Origin: Spodoptera frugiperda | Taxonomy: Eukaryota; Arthropoda; Insecta; Lepidoptera; Noctuidae | Reading direction: 5' to 3' | Assembly: GCF_023101765.2 (NCBI RefSeq) | Contig: NC_064217.1 | Coordinates: forward strand, 9,335,788-9,399,787 | DNA: 64,000 nucleotides | Shown: one piece after another, positions 11,435 to 23,218 of the stretch | Layout of the letters: the number at the start of each line of letters is the position of its first letter | Position numbering within the stretch: the stretch's first letter is position 1 | Made by a program: the position numbers and the translations under genes | Notes under the pieces: model-generated | What the model saw: the letters and a program-made list of their open reading frames with translations, nothing else | Told to the model about the DNA's origin: nothing | The model's database searches: none

Positions 11435-12535
11435 AATGAAACACGTGATTAATATAGTTCATAAAAAAATACTCTATTAACCCTTCCATAATAAGACTAA
11501 TAACTTTGTTTTTTTAGAGCGCAACGAATGAATTCAACGAATCAGGGAGTCCAATTAGGAGCAATAAAGAATTAAATAAAACGATCAGATTGTCAAATAG
11601 ACACAATTATTCTGACATTTCGTAACCGCAGCCATTAGTGGTGCAGTTTTTTGTTAATGTTAATAAATGTCAGACGTGAATGTAAGTAAGTATATTTTGT
11701 TAATGTTCATTTGATCGGTGGACTAAATCGTGGCTAGGTTCTATATTGTGCGCCTATTGAGCTGTGTGGTATCGGCAGAGAGGAATACCTATTACCATCC
11801 ATAATCTTCCCGTGGCTACCGTAAGAACCGATTAATAAAAAAAAAAAATGTTTTAATGGGAATCGCCTTCTGTTTTCTTTACAGACTCAATTTTTCAGGT
11901 CTGGTAATGTCCCTAAATCTTTCTCACAAATCTGGAAAATACTATGCTGAAAACCAGATCAAAATCGGTCAAACACAGAACCTCCTTTTTGAAGTCAAAA
12001 TCGTTCCATTAATAGTTTTAATGTGGTTTTTCATCTCTAACAAGCGCTGTTATAATAGCTACAATCTGTTTAACAGCCAGCAATCAAATTTATTACAAAG
12101 TAAACAAAAGCCCCCTCCCTTATCCTGCTTTAAGAGTCATGCGAAAACCTCGTGGTACTCCAATGGCCCAGTGATAAGCATTGCACCAGGGCAACAAGTG
12201 ACAAGTGACAGGTTATCATTTCACCGATTAACATTTATCACGTCAATAGTAAATTAGAAAAACAAACTCGTCTGGGTTACATTTTAGAAGGAAAAGGTAA
12301 AGGTTGCAAAGATTAGATCGTAAGATGATACAGGAAATGAAACAACATCTTCAATGACCAAAACCACCTTCAAGAAACATAGATGATATAGGTATGATAG
12401 GTCTTTCCTTAATCAAGATTAGAGTCTTAATACCTTTCAGAAGCAAGGAGTCTTTACCAAGTCTTTCAGTCAGTTGTTTCTCAAATACATTTGATCAAAG
12501 TAGCGAAATATTACTCAAAAAGAAAAGAAAAACAA
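11435..12535. other. Non-coding stretch with a chance-length open frame
   Basis: A plus-strand open frame of 133 codons at 11856-12257 has no recognisable domain, and one of this length is expected by chance in AT-rich DNA of this size. No repeats are recognised. Confidence 0.35.
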
Positions 12536-12665
12536 ACACATATGTTTGGATGTTTGTCCGTCAATCACGCTGAAACTACTAAATGGATTTTGATGAAATT
12601 TGGTATACCTACAGACTATGAGCTGGCTACTTTTTATCCCAGAAACGCGAGCAAAGAACTAGCAG
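12536..12665 (+). repeat. Dispersed repeat, M-related (GTTTGTCCGTC...AACGCGAGC)
   Basis: 'tttgtccgtcaatcacgctg', 'atggattttgatgaaatttg', 'gtatacctacag' and 'ctactttttatcccagaaac' form the common moth repeat of the 'aaacggctgaacggatttt' type. The open frame through it is repeat sequence, not a gene. Confidence 0.6.
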
Positions 12666-12784
12666 AAGCTAACAAAGAGCTAAAAGTAAAAAGCATACCA
12701 ATGCAGTGTTTTAAACCTATAAAAAGTCCACAAGTTATCGATAGAAATAAAACATTTCCAGTTATATACCTACAATGTAAATGA

Positions 12785-14250
12785 TTATCAGGTCATGGCA
12801 GTGACAGAGATGTCCAAGAAGTTCCTTTACCTTCACTTAATCATCATGATACGGATAAGCATAACGCCCTCAAAGGCATTCATTTAAAACAGCATCTTTG
12901 ATGACTTGCATTGCTCTCAACAAAACAACTGGCATAGACTCTCCATAACTAATAATAGTCCTTATATTGTTAAAGTTATATGCAAATAATACGTCTGCAT
13001 TCTATTTAGCGTCCATTACGCAAATACAAAGATATTTCAGTTCCAATGTACTGAACAATTCATTGTTTTACTACAAAAGTAAAAATGACTCAAGCGCTGA
13101 GTACGTACTTAAACTTATTTTTGTAAAGTTTATTGGTATACGTATACAATATATACAATTTTACTATACATATGTATGTATGTTTAGTAAATTGTATATT
13201 TTGTAACGAAGTTATTCACATGTGAATCGGCATAATTGTCACTATTTTGCTTGACTACAAGCAAAATATTGGCAATTAATTAGATCTTATAACCATCAGA
13301 TACATTTATAGTCTTACATATATTATATATATCACTATGCTAAGCATAATAATCATTAGTACACAGTCTAAATATAAAAAATCCCGTCATATCATATCGC
13401 GGTCTTAGGGAATTTTCCACTTTTTTTTTCTAATTATAATGAATTCTTATGTTATGAGAATAAAGTCCAGTTTCGCATGTACTTGAGAGACGGTTGACAC
13501 CAATATCAAGTCAGACGGAACACAAGAGGTTATCATGGAGTTAAAGTAGCAGACGACCGTTGCATAATTTGAGTCTGGTGTCCATTTGTATGTGTTTTCC
13601 AATTAAATGCACTGTGTCTACTGTGTTAGAAAACAGGGCATGTAAATATTGATGGCGCTTCGTCTAGAGCAGATATAATAATAATTATAATAAAGTTTAT
13701 ATATTTAGACAACTGAAATCCACAAATAAATGTAAGGAATTAAATTAGCTGGTATGTAGTAGTAAGCAATGACTTAGTCATCTGCACCAATTTCCACATT
13801 AGTGGACAGTTATGCGTATCAGCTATAGCATTCAGAATGCTGTGGATATGATATGACAATCAATAAAGATGAAGACAAACAAAGAAATGTTCAGAAAGAC
13901 ATTAATGAAGATATCAGTTTTGAATCAAGTCGTGTATAAAATGGAAATCCAGAAAGACCAGAGCTGTTATGTCTACTTAAATGTATGAGAACAATTTTTT
14001 GAGGCTAAAAACAAAGCTTATCACTTATCAGTATCGAGGTTAAAAACGAACAAAAGTGTGATAAAACTTGACCGAGTAAACTAACATTTGTTTTTAATAA
14101 ATTAATGATTTTTTTTGGATTACAATAGACTGGAGATTTTAAAACCATTAGGGGTTAATTAAATGCTGGATATATACTTTCAGAAACATAGAGTTAATCA
14201 TGTTTTCTTATATATAGCTAGCAAACTAAAATATTTTTATTAATGTTTTT
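12785..14250. other. AT-rich non-coding stretch
   Basis: I see no gene or recognised repeat. Open frames here (for example 12967-13206) are AT-driven and lack splice or start context. Confidence 0.35.
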
Positions 14251-14252
14251 CA

Positions 14253-14460
14253 GCGTAACTATTTTACGAGGAACTCAACTAGTTTCAACGTCGCCGATGC
14301 GGTGACAATCGCGCTGCTTAAAATAGCAGATTCTTGAATATGAGCCTTTAAATGGCTTGAAACTAGTCGAGTTCCTCGTCAAATAGTTACGCGAGTAAGC
14401 CGAAAAACATAATAATTAATTTAGTATGTCTCACGAACGTTATAATAAAAACATTTAATC
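14253..14460 (-). mobile_element. MITE family K with 36-bp inverted arms
   Basis: Arms at 14253-14288 and 14357-14392 are reverse complements over 36 bases with two mismatches (key words GCGTAACTATTTTACGAGG and GAACTCAACTAGTTTCAA). A 68-base spacer rich in CG separates them. Beyond the right arm is the family word 'tagtatgtctcacgaacg'. Further copies or parts occur at 26107, 30525, 33735, 42263 and 55128. No coding capacity. Confidence 0.75.
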
Positions 14461-15545
14461 TTTTTGTTCAACCCTACAATGGAATTTCAAGTCTCGTGAT
14501 CAACAGTAATTAACTACCAAATCAATACGACAATTTAGTTCTACACTAATATCTTAATCACATTTATCCGTCGCTTTATTAAATAAAGCATTAACATGTT
14601 ACAGTTTGACTATTTCATCACATTTTATCTCACTGACTTTATCTCTAACCCGGATTTGAATGTCATTTAGCGTTTCAATACTAATTTCAACTCCAATTTT
14701 ATTGTTATTGTTTGTTTGTCTGTAGGTCGTTTTATTATACTTGATACTTAGTTCAATAAAATTAGTTTTATGTTCTCAACTTGTTTTTAGGTTATCTTCA
14801 TTGAGGCTAATAGCGTCTGGTAGCGTCATGCTGATAAGCCGATTAACGATGATCTCAATCCGAAATGTCTTATTTAAAATCCATTTTTGGGTTGAAATCG
14901 ACATTATGTATACCTATGGAGTTTTTGTGAAAAGCTTTAGATTGATCCATCACTATTTTCAATCGCCTTATTGGTTTATTCTAGAATTATATTTAACTTA
15001 ATTTACTTTGCTTTTCACCAGAAATATTTGTGTCATTCTATGATATTAGACATGTAACTTATAACCATTAGAAACGTGACCAATTTTCGAAGTTGATCGA
15101 TTTACCGATATAATTCTAGAGTACTATCGAGTTATGTTCATCCGAATTCAAACAGAGAAAGTTGGTAATACATGGATTTATCAAAAATGAAAGTGACATT
15201 ACAACTTTTGCAAGCTCATGACTTGTCTTGTTCGAATCTCTATTTATATCTGTATCAAATATTATATAAACCATTTTCATTATTACTAAATACGCAAATA
15301 TGATTATTTTTTGTAACATCAGTAACTACTTAGCTGTCAAAGATTTGAAATGAGTTAATTAGTCTTGGGTGCAAAAAGTGGTCTTGTAAAATCAAGTTGT
15401 TTGGATCGTTAATCGTTACACCGTGGTTGTTATTATTATCAAACCGATCTAAAAAACTATTTCTGTCTTAATCTACATACTATTTAAATTAATTAACTTT
15501 TTTATCTATCAAATCTATTTGTATCATTAACAACAACTTGTGGAT
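14461..15545. other. AT-rich non-coding stretch
   Basis: No feature supported. Open frames at 14741-15001 (+) and 15116-15319 (-) look random. Confidence 0.35.
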
Positions 15546-15608
15546 CACCCAAAGATTTGCTACGTGTGTGAGACAGCTAGTTGCCCAGTCACCACACCAA
15601 CCGTGTAG
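15546..15608 (-). repeat. tRNA-derived SINE family I, head fragment
   Basis: The plus strand reads 'gacagctagttgcccagtca' and 'ccacaccaaccgtgtag'. This matches the box A side of the family I copy at 53725-53748. Confidence 0.5.
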
Positions 15609-18220
15609 TTCAATCTTAGGTAGATATGCATCATCTTCATCATCCTAAACTTGTTCTCGAGGTAGATATGCAGTCGTAGGTATATCATGTACTTAATGTG
15701 AATTTTGGTTCGAAATTATACACAATTTACGATGATCGACCAGACCGCAAATATCAACTTGATAATTCCTTGAAATGCGATATTAAAATATAAATCTGAG
15801 CAACGTAAATATTAAATTTACCTACAAGATTTTTCACGTTTATAAGACCATGATAAAATTTCAAGACAAACTTTAAGTAGTATTTATGCATCAGACAAAA
15901 CCTAACTATAGGCTAAGTTTAGACCCAAGACCACAAACGAAATTGTAACAAGCAAAACTTTTTATTTCAATTCAAGTGGATATAGTAACAAATTCAACAA
16001 CTACGCAGTAACCAGCCTTAGTAACAAAATTAATTATCTTTACAATAAGTACGTCTGCACGACCTATTGTATAGATGTTACGCGTAGGTAGTTGTTCTAC
16101 AAAAATAATAATGGACATTTGAATTTGAATGATTGTTACAACAGTTTTTCCATTAAAGAATGCCAGTTGTATGTAGATTTTTTTAATCTTCATAAGCTCA
16201 TGCTTAGAAGAGAACCCGTGAACAAGCCTTGTTTCATCACTCCACAAGTTAGTTGGCAATTTATTATTTCCTTTCTTTAAATTTTGTACTTTGCCTTCAT
16301 TGATTCTTTCGTCTTCTACTTTATCATTTTCCTTTAAACCATCTTGTTTCTAATAATTAAGATTATCAACACTTTTCAATATTTCATCATCATTTATTTC
16401 CAAAATCACTTCTAAATTCATAATCAAATCGATTATCATCATTCACGTTTCAATGATGTCTCTGATTGTCAATAAAACCACGATCGCAACTCAGGCAGAT
16501 GTCTGATTGTCTTCAATCAGTATTAATGTAGTACGGTCACAATGTAATTCAATAAACGCAATCGAATAATGCTATTGTTGTTTGATTTCTTTGCTCTTGT
16601 TTGCCATTAATTAATCATTGAGAATCACGACAATTGCTATATTCCCATGGTTGAGCTATTGTACCATTGTTTTGTAAATAAAACGTGAAACGTAATTATA
16701 TTTCTAAAAATATTGGTATAACCTAGAGACCTAGAGAATGGAATTTTTTTACTTTTATTTAAGGGGCTTTTATTCTAAGAACATGCCAGCCCCGTTGATT
16801 CATAAGTAAGCAATACAACCACACCTTATATACTAGGGCATAAGTAGCAGGATATCACTGACGCGTGAACACCTTAAATAAGTTGATGGCAGCAGATGAA
16901 ACAGGATTTGCTAAAATCTTTAAAAGAGGCCCAACATCCATCATATTCAAAAGAGAATAGGGTGACTACCGAATCTTTTATAACAGAAAATGCAAACAGA
17001 AAAACGACAGACAATATTAAGAAGAATAATAAACCAATTCTAAACTATTCTCAAGAAAATCCTTTAACTCTGTCAGAATTTAACGAACGGTAGTTGAAAT
17101 TCCACGAACGCAAGTGACAATCACTATAGCAGATACGTAACATCCAGAAATAGAATAATAAGCGATTCCAGAAGTTACCAGGATAATAGACCATGGACGG
17201 AAGTCTGGGCTTGAAGCAAGTGGCGTGGGAGGAGATAAGATGAATCTCTTTAAAGAAGATATCATAGAGATTAAACTAGTTAGACATTAAACCATAGGCT
17301 TAAGTGAAAAGTTCTTATAAAACGATTTGGAATAAAGCCAAATTCCATTAACTGAGTTAGAAATTATTTAGGTCAAGTGCAATATAGATAAATTATTAGA
17401 GGTGAGAAGATTAATATAAACATTTGGAATTCTTGAAACTGCATGCAATCTGTTTTTGTGTCTGTTTTGTATCTGTTCTAACATTCGTGTTGTTTAACGA
17501 AGATCAGTAGGTTTCTTTTAAATAAATAATTGTCTATCAGAATTCTACACAGCTTATAATATCCATGATCCAATTTTCTCTTTTAATCTTTCACGTGCAA
17601 CTACTCATATTTCGACCAACATTTGTATAAGTTCTTATGCCAGAATTAAACGAGGTATGCGTTTTATCATGTTTTATTCCAAATAAACAGCTTCTTCACA
17701 CCTCGTATATTTAGATTACATTTTTACATTGTTAGTATCACGTGTCTGCCATTAAAGTCATCATGAGAAAGAAAAATCACGCTCCAGCTACGTGTACGCC
17801 AATTAATGGATATTGACCCATGAAACTTAACATCGTTAATAATTCTCATGTTTATTGCTTTGGCCTTAAGGTTTATATTTGACTGGCCTGATTGTTTCGT
17901 CCTTGCAGGAACAATAGAGGTAGCAATAACCGTGTTTTAAACAAACTAAAGATAAGAATATTGTTGTTTCAGAATATGAATCTTTCCAATATTTAGTTCT
18001 CTTATGTATTCAGTAAAATTGTCACGAGGTCACGTAATTCGCATTGGAGATATTGTCGTTATGAGTCAAATGTTTAACTTTCGAATACATTCGTTTTTTG
18101 TTTTCGTTTTAAATTCGTATTTTCTTGTCTTTGTCAATAACTCTGGCATCTCTTCACTTAGCCACTCGAATTTCTTAGCTCGAAATTCGAATTACTTAGC
18201 TTCTCAAAGGTCATTATTTC
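15609..18220. other. Non-coding stretch, 2.6 kb
   Basis: No gene supported. Minus-strand open frame 15972-16259 and plus-strand frame 16896-17093 were examined; neither has a domain, convincing splice context or base composition above background. 'catcatcttcatcatc' near 15628 is a small low-complexity patch. Confidence 0.35.
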
Positions 18221-18221
18221 A

Positions 18222-18390
18222 TTTTTTTTTTGGAACAAGCCGGCAATAAGAATTACCTGATGGTAGCAATCGCCGCCGCCCATGGACACTTGAAACACCA
18301 AAGGCGTTACAAGTGCGTTGCCGGCTTTTTGGGAGTTAGGAATTTATGTTCGGGAATCGGGGATGGGGAAGATTGGGAAGGGGGAATTTC
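18222..18390 (+). repeat. Dispersed repeat family B, 3'-truncated
   Basis: T tract, then 'ggaacaagccggcaataaga', 'gatggtagcaatcgccgccg', 'cccatggacacttgaaacac', 'aggcgttacaagtgcgttgc', 'cggctttttgggagttagga' and 'gattgggaagggggaattt'. Confidence 0.8.
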
Positions 18391-18736
18391 TTCTAAAATT
18401 AATACACTACTATTTGAAGTTTGCGGAATATGCATACGTTCCTAATAATTCGTTTCAACTTACTCTTTGATAGTCCATAATAATTCTACTAGCAAACACA
18501 AAACCTACACAGGAATATAAAATAATTAATTACAATACCAACAATGAACTAATTTTAATTGGGATGACGCAATTGTATTAGTGACGTAATATATTGATGA
18601 CAATATTAATTAGAATAGTCATGACACAAACACTGTTAATTTAAATGCCATTTGGAAATATATAAAGCCAATGATTCAGGTTACGGTACGTAACACTGTT
18701 GGAAACTTCCTTCTTTCCAATGAAAATGATATATAA

Positions 18737-19099
18737 AATGTAATTAATGAAGTTAAGATACATAAAGATGATGATAAAGGATCCATAAAACATGTAAAAC
18801 AAGGTGCAAAGATCTTCGCAGAAACAGAAGTAATGACAAATAACATGAATGTACAAGATCCTACAGTTCTAATAGCCCTACGTCATTTTATGGAAGCCAT
18901 TGCAAAGGTCGTACTCGATGATTTCCATAAACATCACAGAAATAACAGCAATCTGCATTACAGGTATATTATCTACGTCATCATTGTTACCGCTGATGCA
19001 TACAGAATCGAGAAGAACTCTTTTAACTATCAATTTCTCAGTAATGACACGAAGATGTGGTTATGCTATAGTTTTCTAAGGCCAGGGACCTCGAAATGA
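18737..19099 (+). other. Open frame with weak exon-like character (unrecognised)
   Basis: An uninterrupted frame of 120 codons. Its middle reads as a plausible soluble peptide: VKQGAKIFAETEV, then an amphipathic stretch TVLIALRHFMEAIAKVVLDD, then a His/Asn-rich FHKHHRNNSN. It is followed by CATTACAG|GTATAT, which could be a splice donor near 18961. Against it, one or two open frames of this length are expected by chance in this window. There is no strong acceptor and the composition is not raised. I do not assign a function and consider chance more likely. Confidence 0.12.
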
Positions 19100-21253
19100 G
19101 ATTGCTCACAAAAATTGGTCATTGCTGGTTGGTCCAATTTATGTATTCATGATTAATGAAAATATATTCTTCTACATTAACATAATGTTCTATGCATTTG
19201 AACGTTAGTTTTATCACAAAGGAAATGGTTTGTGATCGGTTTATTGAACTTTGCTTTTTTGGAAATGACTTTAAAAATACATTTTGGGCCATGAAATAAA
19301 GAGTTTATATTAACCAATTTGTAGGAAGCGTGGGAATATAGAAACTATTGTCTACATGCATTGAAGTAGTAACCGAATAAACCCAGGGTGCTCTCATTCA
19401 CCCATAGAGAACAATGAGATATGTGAAAGTGGGTTAACGGGACAACAACGGTCACCGCTACTCGCCAACATCGAGGAGAGAGCATCGATAAATAATCGAT
19501 CGTTGATAAATTATATCGATTTGTTACATCACACCTCTATCTTGCATTTTTGGAAGGATTTTAGTGAAGGATCGAATCGAGATTGTCTTTGAGAATATAG
19601 ATGGCGTTGCGTTTAAAACTGTACATTAATTTATGATTGTGTCAGGCATGGAATGACCTTTTGTTTCTGTATACCGTGGTTGCAGCCATTTTCGACGCCG
19701 TCATTTTTACCGTTTCATCTAAAATAAAGCTATGCAGTAGAAACAGTTAAATGGTGTTATATTACAAGTTTTACTTTTGTACATAGCAAAGAAGTGACTA
19801 GAAAATTCTTTAATATTTTAACGTTTAAAAATATCGACCAGTAATCCGACCACGTGGTCACAAAAACATGGCCTGTCCGATCGTTTGGTAAAAACAAAAT
19901 GAATATAAAAAAGCGGATACCATGTTGATAAAAAATTACAATCACAGAATTTATAAAATAACAAAATAAATTTTAAGGGATTATCACTAAACCACCTTCC
20001 TGTCAACTGCAACTGTTTCAAAAGATAATTTATAAAATGTGCAGCTTTAATGATATTGAAATGTTTAATGTACACCAAGGCAATTCGATTTTTCAGTTGA
20101 TTAGCGAAGTAAATCGATCGAGGTTGAGTATGATCAAAATCAGATTTGTATAGAGTTCGCAGTAAATCGAATATTATCTTGGAAAACGCAGAAGATTTTG
20201 AAGGTCTCGTATATTTTTAAAAAACAACAGTCAAATAGGTATTGGATAAATTATTTTGTTAGTATACAAAATGTTAAACGTTCGCAATAAAATACGAGTA
20301 TTACCTGTTTTAAGACCTTGATCAACAAAATTGCATTTAAAACCGCAAATTTCGTCGTTATTGGCAATCGGTATGGAAAATCTATATTATAGCCATCCAA
20401 GCTAAACAATTAAACGAATACTGATACAATTTCAATGTAAATTATCATTTAAATTGGTCGAACCTACCGCAAAATTTTGGATGATAAAATACTCTATGAA
20501 TCTAAAATTAGACACATGTGGTTGCTGTTGTCAGACGCCGTGCAAATCAGGTCAAAGTCAGACCAAACCGGTATAACCGACCAGTTATTAATTCTACAAT
20601 TATGTTAAATGCAAAACTCCTAAATAATAATATGAACATAACATTCCGGTTTCGATATTTTCGCGAACTTCATCGTCAAATTCTTGTTATAAATATGAAA
20701 CGGCGTCATTTAGTTTTCATTTAAAATTGTAGTATACAAGTTGGAAATTACTGGCCCCCTATTCAAAGCGTGTCTTGAAACAAAATTTGCAATTCAATGT
20801 TCAATGTTAATTACCTATTGAATTGTTTCACGTGTTGTTATCATATCAATAGCAGTTTGGGCTTCATTGACACTTTCAAATCTATTGTTGAAACAATCAG
20901 CCATTGGCTTTATAACGATCCTGACATATAAGCAACGGAATGTAGGATTAATATTTCAATTATAATTGCTAGTACCTATATCAGTCAGCATACGTACACG
21001 AAGACAAAATAAATTGTTGAGAAGGCATTAATGAAACAATGCGTCGGAAACCTGTTTTTCGTTCATAATTTGAATAGAATTGAATATTCAAGTTTCAACA
21101 CATCATCAACTGAGTGATAAGTTTGATTTAAATGGAATTTAAAATTATCTTTAAGCCAAACAGTTTTAGACTTAATCTTAGTCCGTTAGACCGTGCTCCG
21201 AATATGTCTGGAGTGTTATGAAGTGCACAAATTATTCTATGATGAATGTTTAC
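19100..21253. other. Non-coding stretch downstream of exon A (probable intron)
   Basis: This lies 3' of the exon A donor on the minus strand, so it is intron under the gene model. No shared exon is seen here. A cluster of ATCGAT words (19480-19530) is noted. An inverted pair of ATTCAAT/ATTGAAT words lies at 20790-20825. Confidence 0.45.
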
Positions 21254-21754
21254 CTTAGGGGGTGCTGGCTCAGGAACATCAGACTCCCACTCGGAACTGA
21301 GATCATCGCTGGACGCCTCGGTGTAGTCCTCAGTCCACGGCACTTCTAATAGGGACATCTTCATCTGGTCGTAACCAGGCGACATTGTCTGTGGGCCGTA
21401 CCCCGGCGGCAACGGACTCGAAGCCCTGCAGTCCTCACAGTTACATGGTTTTGGACCAAAACTCTCCTTAGGTTCAGCCTTAACACCAGTCTTAGAGTTC
21501 CTCCTAGTATCTCGTTTACGCGCACTTCTAGGGGAGAGTCTGTTATTGCACTGTGGAGGTATGTAATACTTGGTGGGCTCAGAGGATCTCCTGCCGCTTC
21601 TACCGCTGTCAGGAGTCTCTATCTTGACAGGGGTCAACAAGGACATCTTCTTAGTGAGCTGCTGGCGCTCAGCACCCGAGGGTCTGTCTTCAGCTTCCAT
21701 GGTGTAGCGTATAACGGGTATGGTGAATGCGAACTGTTCTGTGCACTCCGGCAT
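21254..21754 (-). CDS. Putative alternative first coding exon A (167 codons), gene not recognised
   Basis: A minus-strand exon that starts at ATG 21754 and ends at a splice donor, AAG|GTAAAC, at 21254/21253 in phase 0. The frame continues open for only 41 non-coding-looking codons past the donor. An in-frame TGA lies two codons upstream of the ATG, which fixes the start. The encoded segment is disordered, hydrophilic and rich in Ser, Pro and Arg. Residues 43-46 (VKIE) and 91-94 (VKAE) fit the SUMO consensus. MSLL occurs twice (37-40, 133-136). A compact Cys cluster, CNCEDC, sits at 104-109. The C-terminal part (141-160) is acidic, with SSDDLSSEWESD. G+C is clearly above the flanks. It matches exon B (45886-46335) in strand, splice phase, lysine-codon junction and Cys pattern, so I infer alternative first exons of one gene. 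The acidic tract resembles one that precedes the catalytic domain in inositol-trisphosphate 3-kinases, but that is too weak to name it. Confidence 0.72.
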
Positions 21755-21764
21755 TATTATTCAA

Positions 21765-21965
21765 TCACTTCACGTACTGCCTCCCAATGTTTGGACGACA
21801 GGGTAACAACATTTTTATGCAAGGTCACTTCGATTGTCACTTGTGGTGCGCGGGATTCTCGTGCGGTGCAAACGCGAGCGTCATGCGCGCGGGTAGAGCG
21901 AGCACTGCGCGTGTGCTGTGACCCGATAGGCTTCACGCGGCGCGCGCGCGCAACTGAACCGCTCT
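21765..21965 (-). promoter_or_regulatory. CpG-rich promoter/5' leader of exon A
   Basis: About 200 bases directly upstream of the exon A ATG are packed with CG dinucleotides (for example GCGCGCGCGCGCC and CATGCGCGCGGGTAGAGC on the plus strand) in a window that is otherwise CG-poor. On the minus strand a TCAGT word, the arthropod initiator consensus, lies at 21957-21953. That would give a leader of about 200 bases. I see no TATA box at the right distance and no clear DPE. The promoter role is inferred from composition and position. Confidence 0.5.
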
Positions 21966-21969
21966 ACCA

Positions 21970-22939
21970 AATACTATGTCGATGTACAAGATATGCGGGT
22001 GATAGCCCGACACCCAACGTTTATTTAGAAATCAGTAGAGCCTTGTGTGCCTTGTGCGTGGCTTAAAAATGCTTCTAACGTACATGTTGCAATTTGTATT
22101 GCTCTGTTTTTACTAGTATTGATCACAATTAATAACTGCGGTTTCCTTTAAGTCCGTGTATGGGTCCGCGTACGTTGTTTAGTTAGGTTAGGTTATTAGA
22201 TATTAATTGAAGTTTGTGTGAGAACATGATGTATGGTCCGTTTGGTGGGATAATGCTTGAGAAGTTAATTAAAGTTATAATGAAGTGGTTAAAAAACAAA
22301 CTGAATGATGTTTCAACGGGTGAATCATTTGCATTGTTTTTTTCCAAATGTAGTATAGTTCTAATTTTAACTGTTGGGAGGCAAATGGTTGTAATGGACG
22401 CGATAATTACGTCAACAACGTCTGACTGGTTTTAATTGACGAATGTACAGCACATCACTTATACAAACTGTTCAATACAAATTGAACTGTATCGTTTTGT
22501 GATAGAGTTTGAAATGTTTTGAAGAGTTTTGTTAGGATAGTGTAGGTTGATGTGCGGTTGTGTGTCTGTGTGTTGATAACAATACTCGTGAACACATGAA
22601 CTGTTGGCCTCAGGGCGATGTGATGGTCTAGTTACGCCCATTGTAAGAACGTTATGATATGATTTCGTCGTTATTTATTACATACTATAAACATCTTGAT
22701 TGGAATAGTAAAAGATTATAGTTTAATCCAAAAGTTAATTATGGTCCGCCATGGACCATTAGATATTTATCATTTTCTGTACACATATTAAAGCTTCAAT
22801 AAATAAATAACTTAGTTTGCTACTAAAATGTTTTTGCTAATATTTTACATAATTATTTCATTTATATTTTAATTTATTTTGATTTCTTTATATTTACACC
22901 TGGCAATATTTAATTCACTAGGTATACTTAATAAAAAAA
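21970..22939. other. Non-coding stretch upstream of exon A
   Basis: No gene seen. A small inverted repeat ATGGTCC/GGACCAT occurs at 22740-22758. Confidence 0.35.
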
Positions 22940-23218
22940 TACCGTCACGCCTTTTATCCCCGAAGGTGTAGGCAGAGGTGCCTGTATAACCACTGTTACA
23001 ACATACACCCACTTTTCACCATTTGTGTTATAAGTCCCATGTAATAAGGGGTGAGCCTATTGCCGTATAGTAGAGTATAATTCCAGAGTCTGAGCTACTA
23101 CTGCGAAATTTCCGAAAAATACCCGAAATTACTTTCAGGATCCGGGAATCAAACCCGGAGACTAGGGGTCTGACCGGAGCTGGACAGTCGCACTTGTGAC
23201 CATGCGAGCTACGTGACA
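22940..23218 (-). mobile_element. tRNA-derived SINE family H, near full length
   Basis: Read on the minus strand the element starts at 23218 with a tRNA-like head. Box A-like GTAGCTCGCATGG is at 23212-23200 and box B-like GGGTTTGATTCCC at 23156-23144, about 45 bases apart. The body follows ('gaaatttcgcagtagtagct', 'actctggaattatact', 'ggctcaccccttattacatg', 'ggacttataacacaaatggt') and the tail is 'ccttcggggataaaaggcgt', 'gacgg'. Head, body and orientation are those of a Pol III SINE. Fragments recur at 10441, 29265, 33245 and 59321. Confidence 0.8.

Noticed and set aside
11856..12257. 133-codon plus-strand open frame
   Set aside because: No domain, no raised G+C and no splice or start context. 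Frames of this size are expected by chance at this base composition.
15972..16259. 95-codon minus-strand frame with hydrophobic segments
   Set aside because: It looked a little like a receptor fragment, but there is no recognisable motif, no splice sites, and a competing frame on the other strand.
16896..17093. Lys/Asn/Ser-rich plus-strand frame
   Set aside because: Composition is that of AT-rich DNA, with no splice context or homologue recognised.
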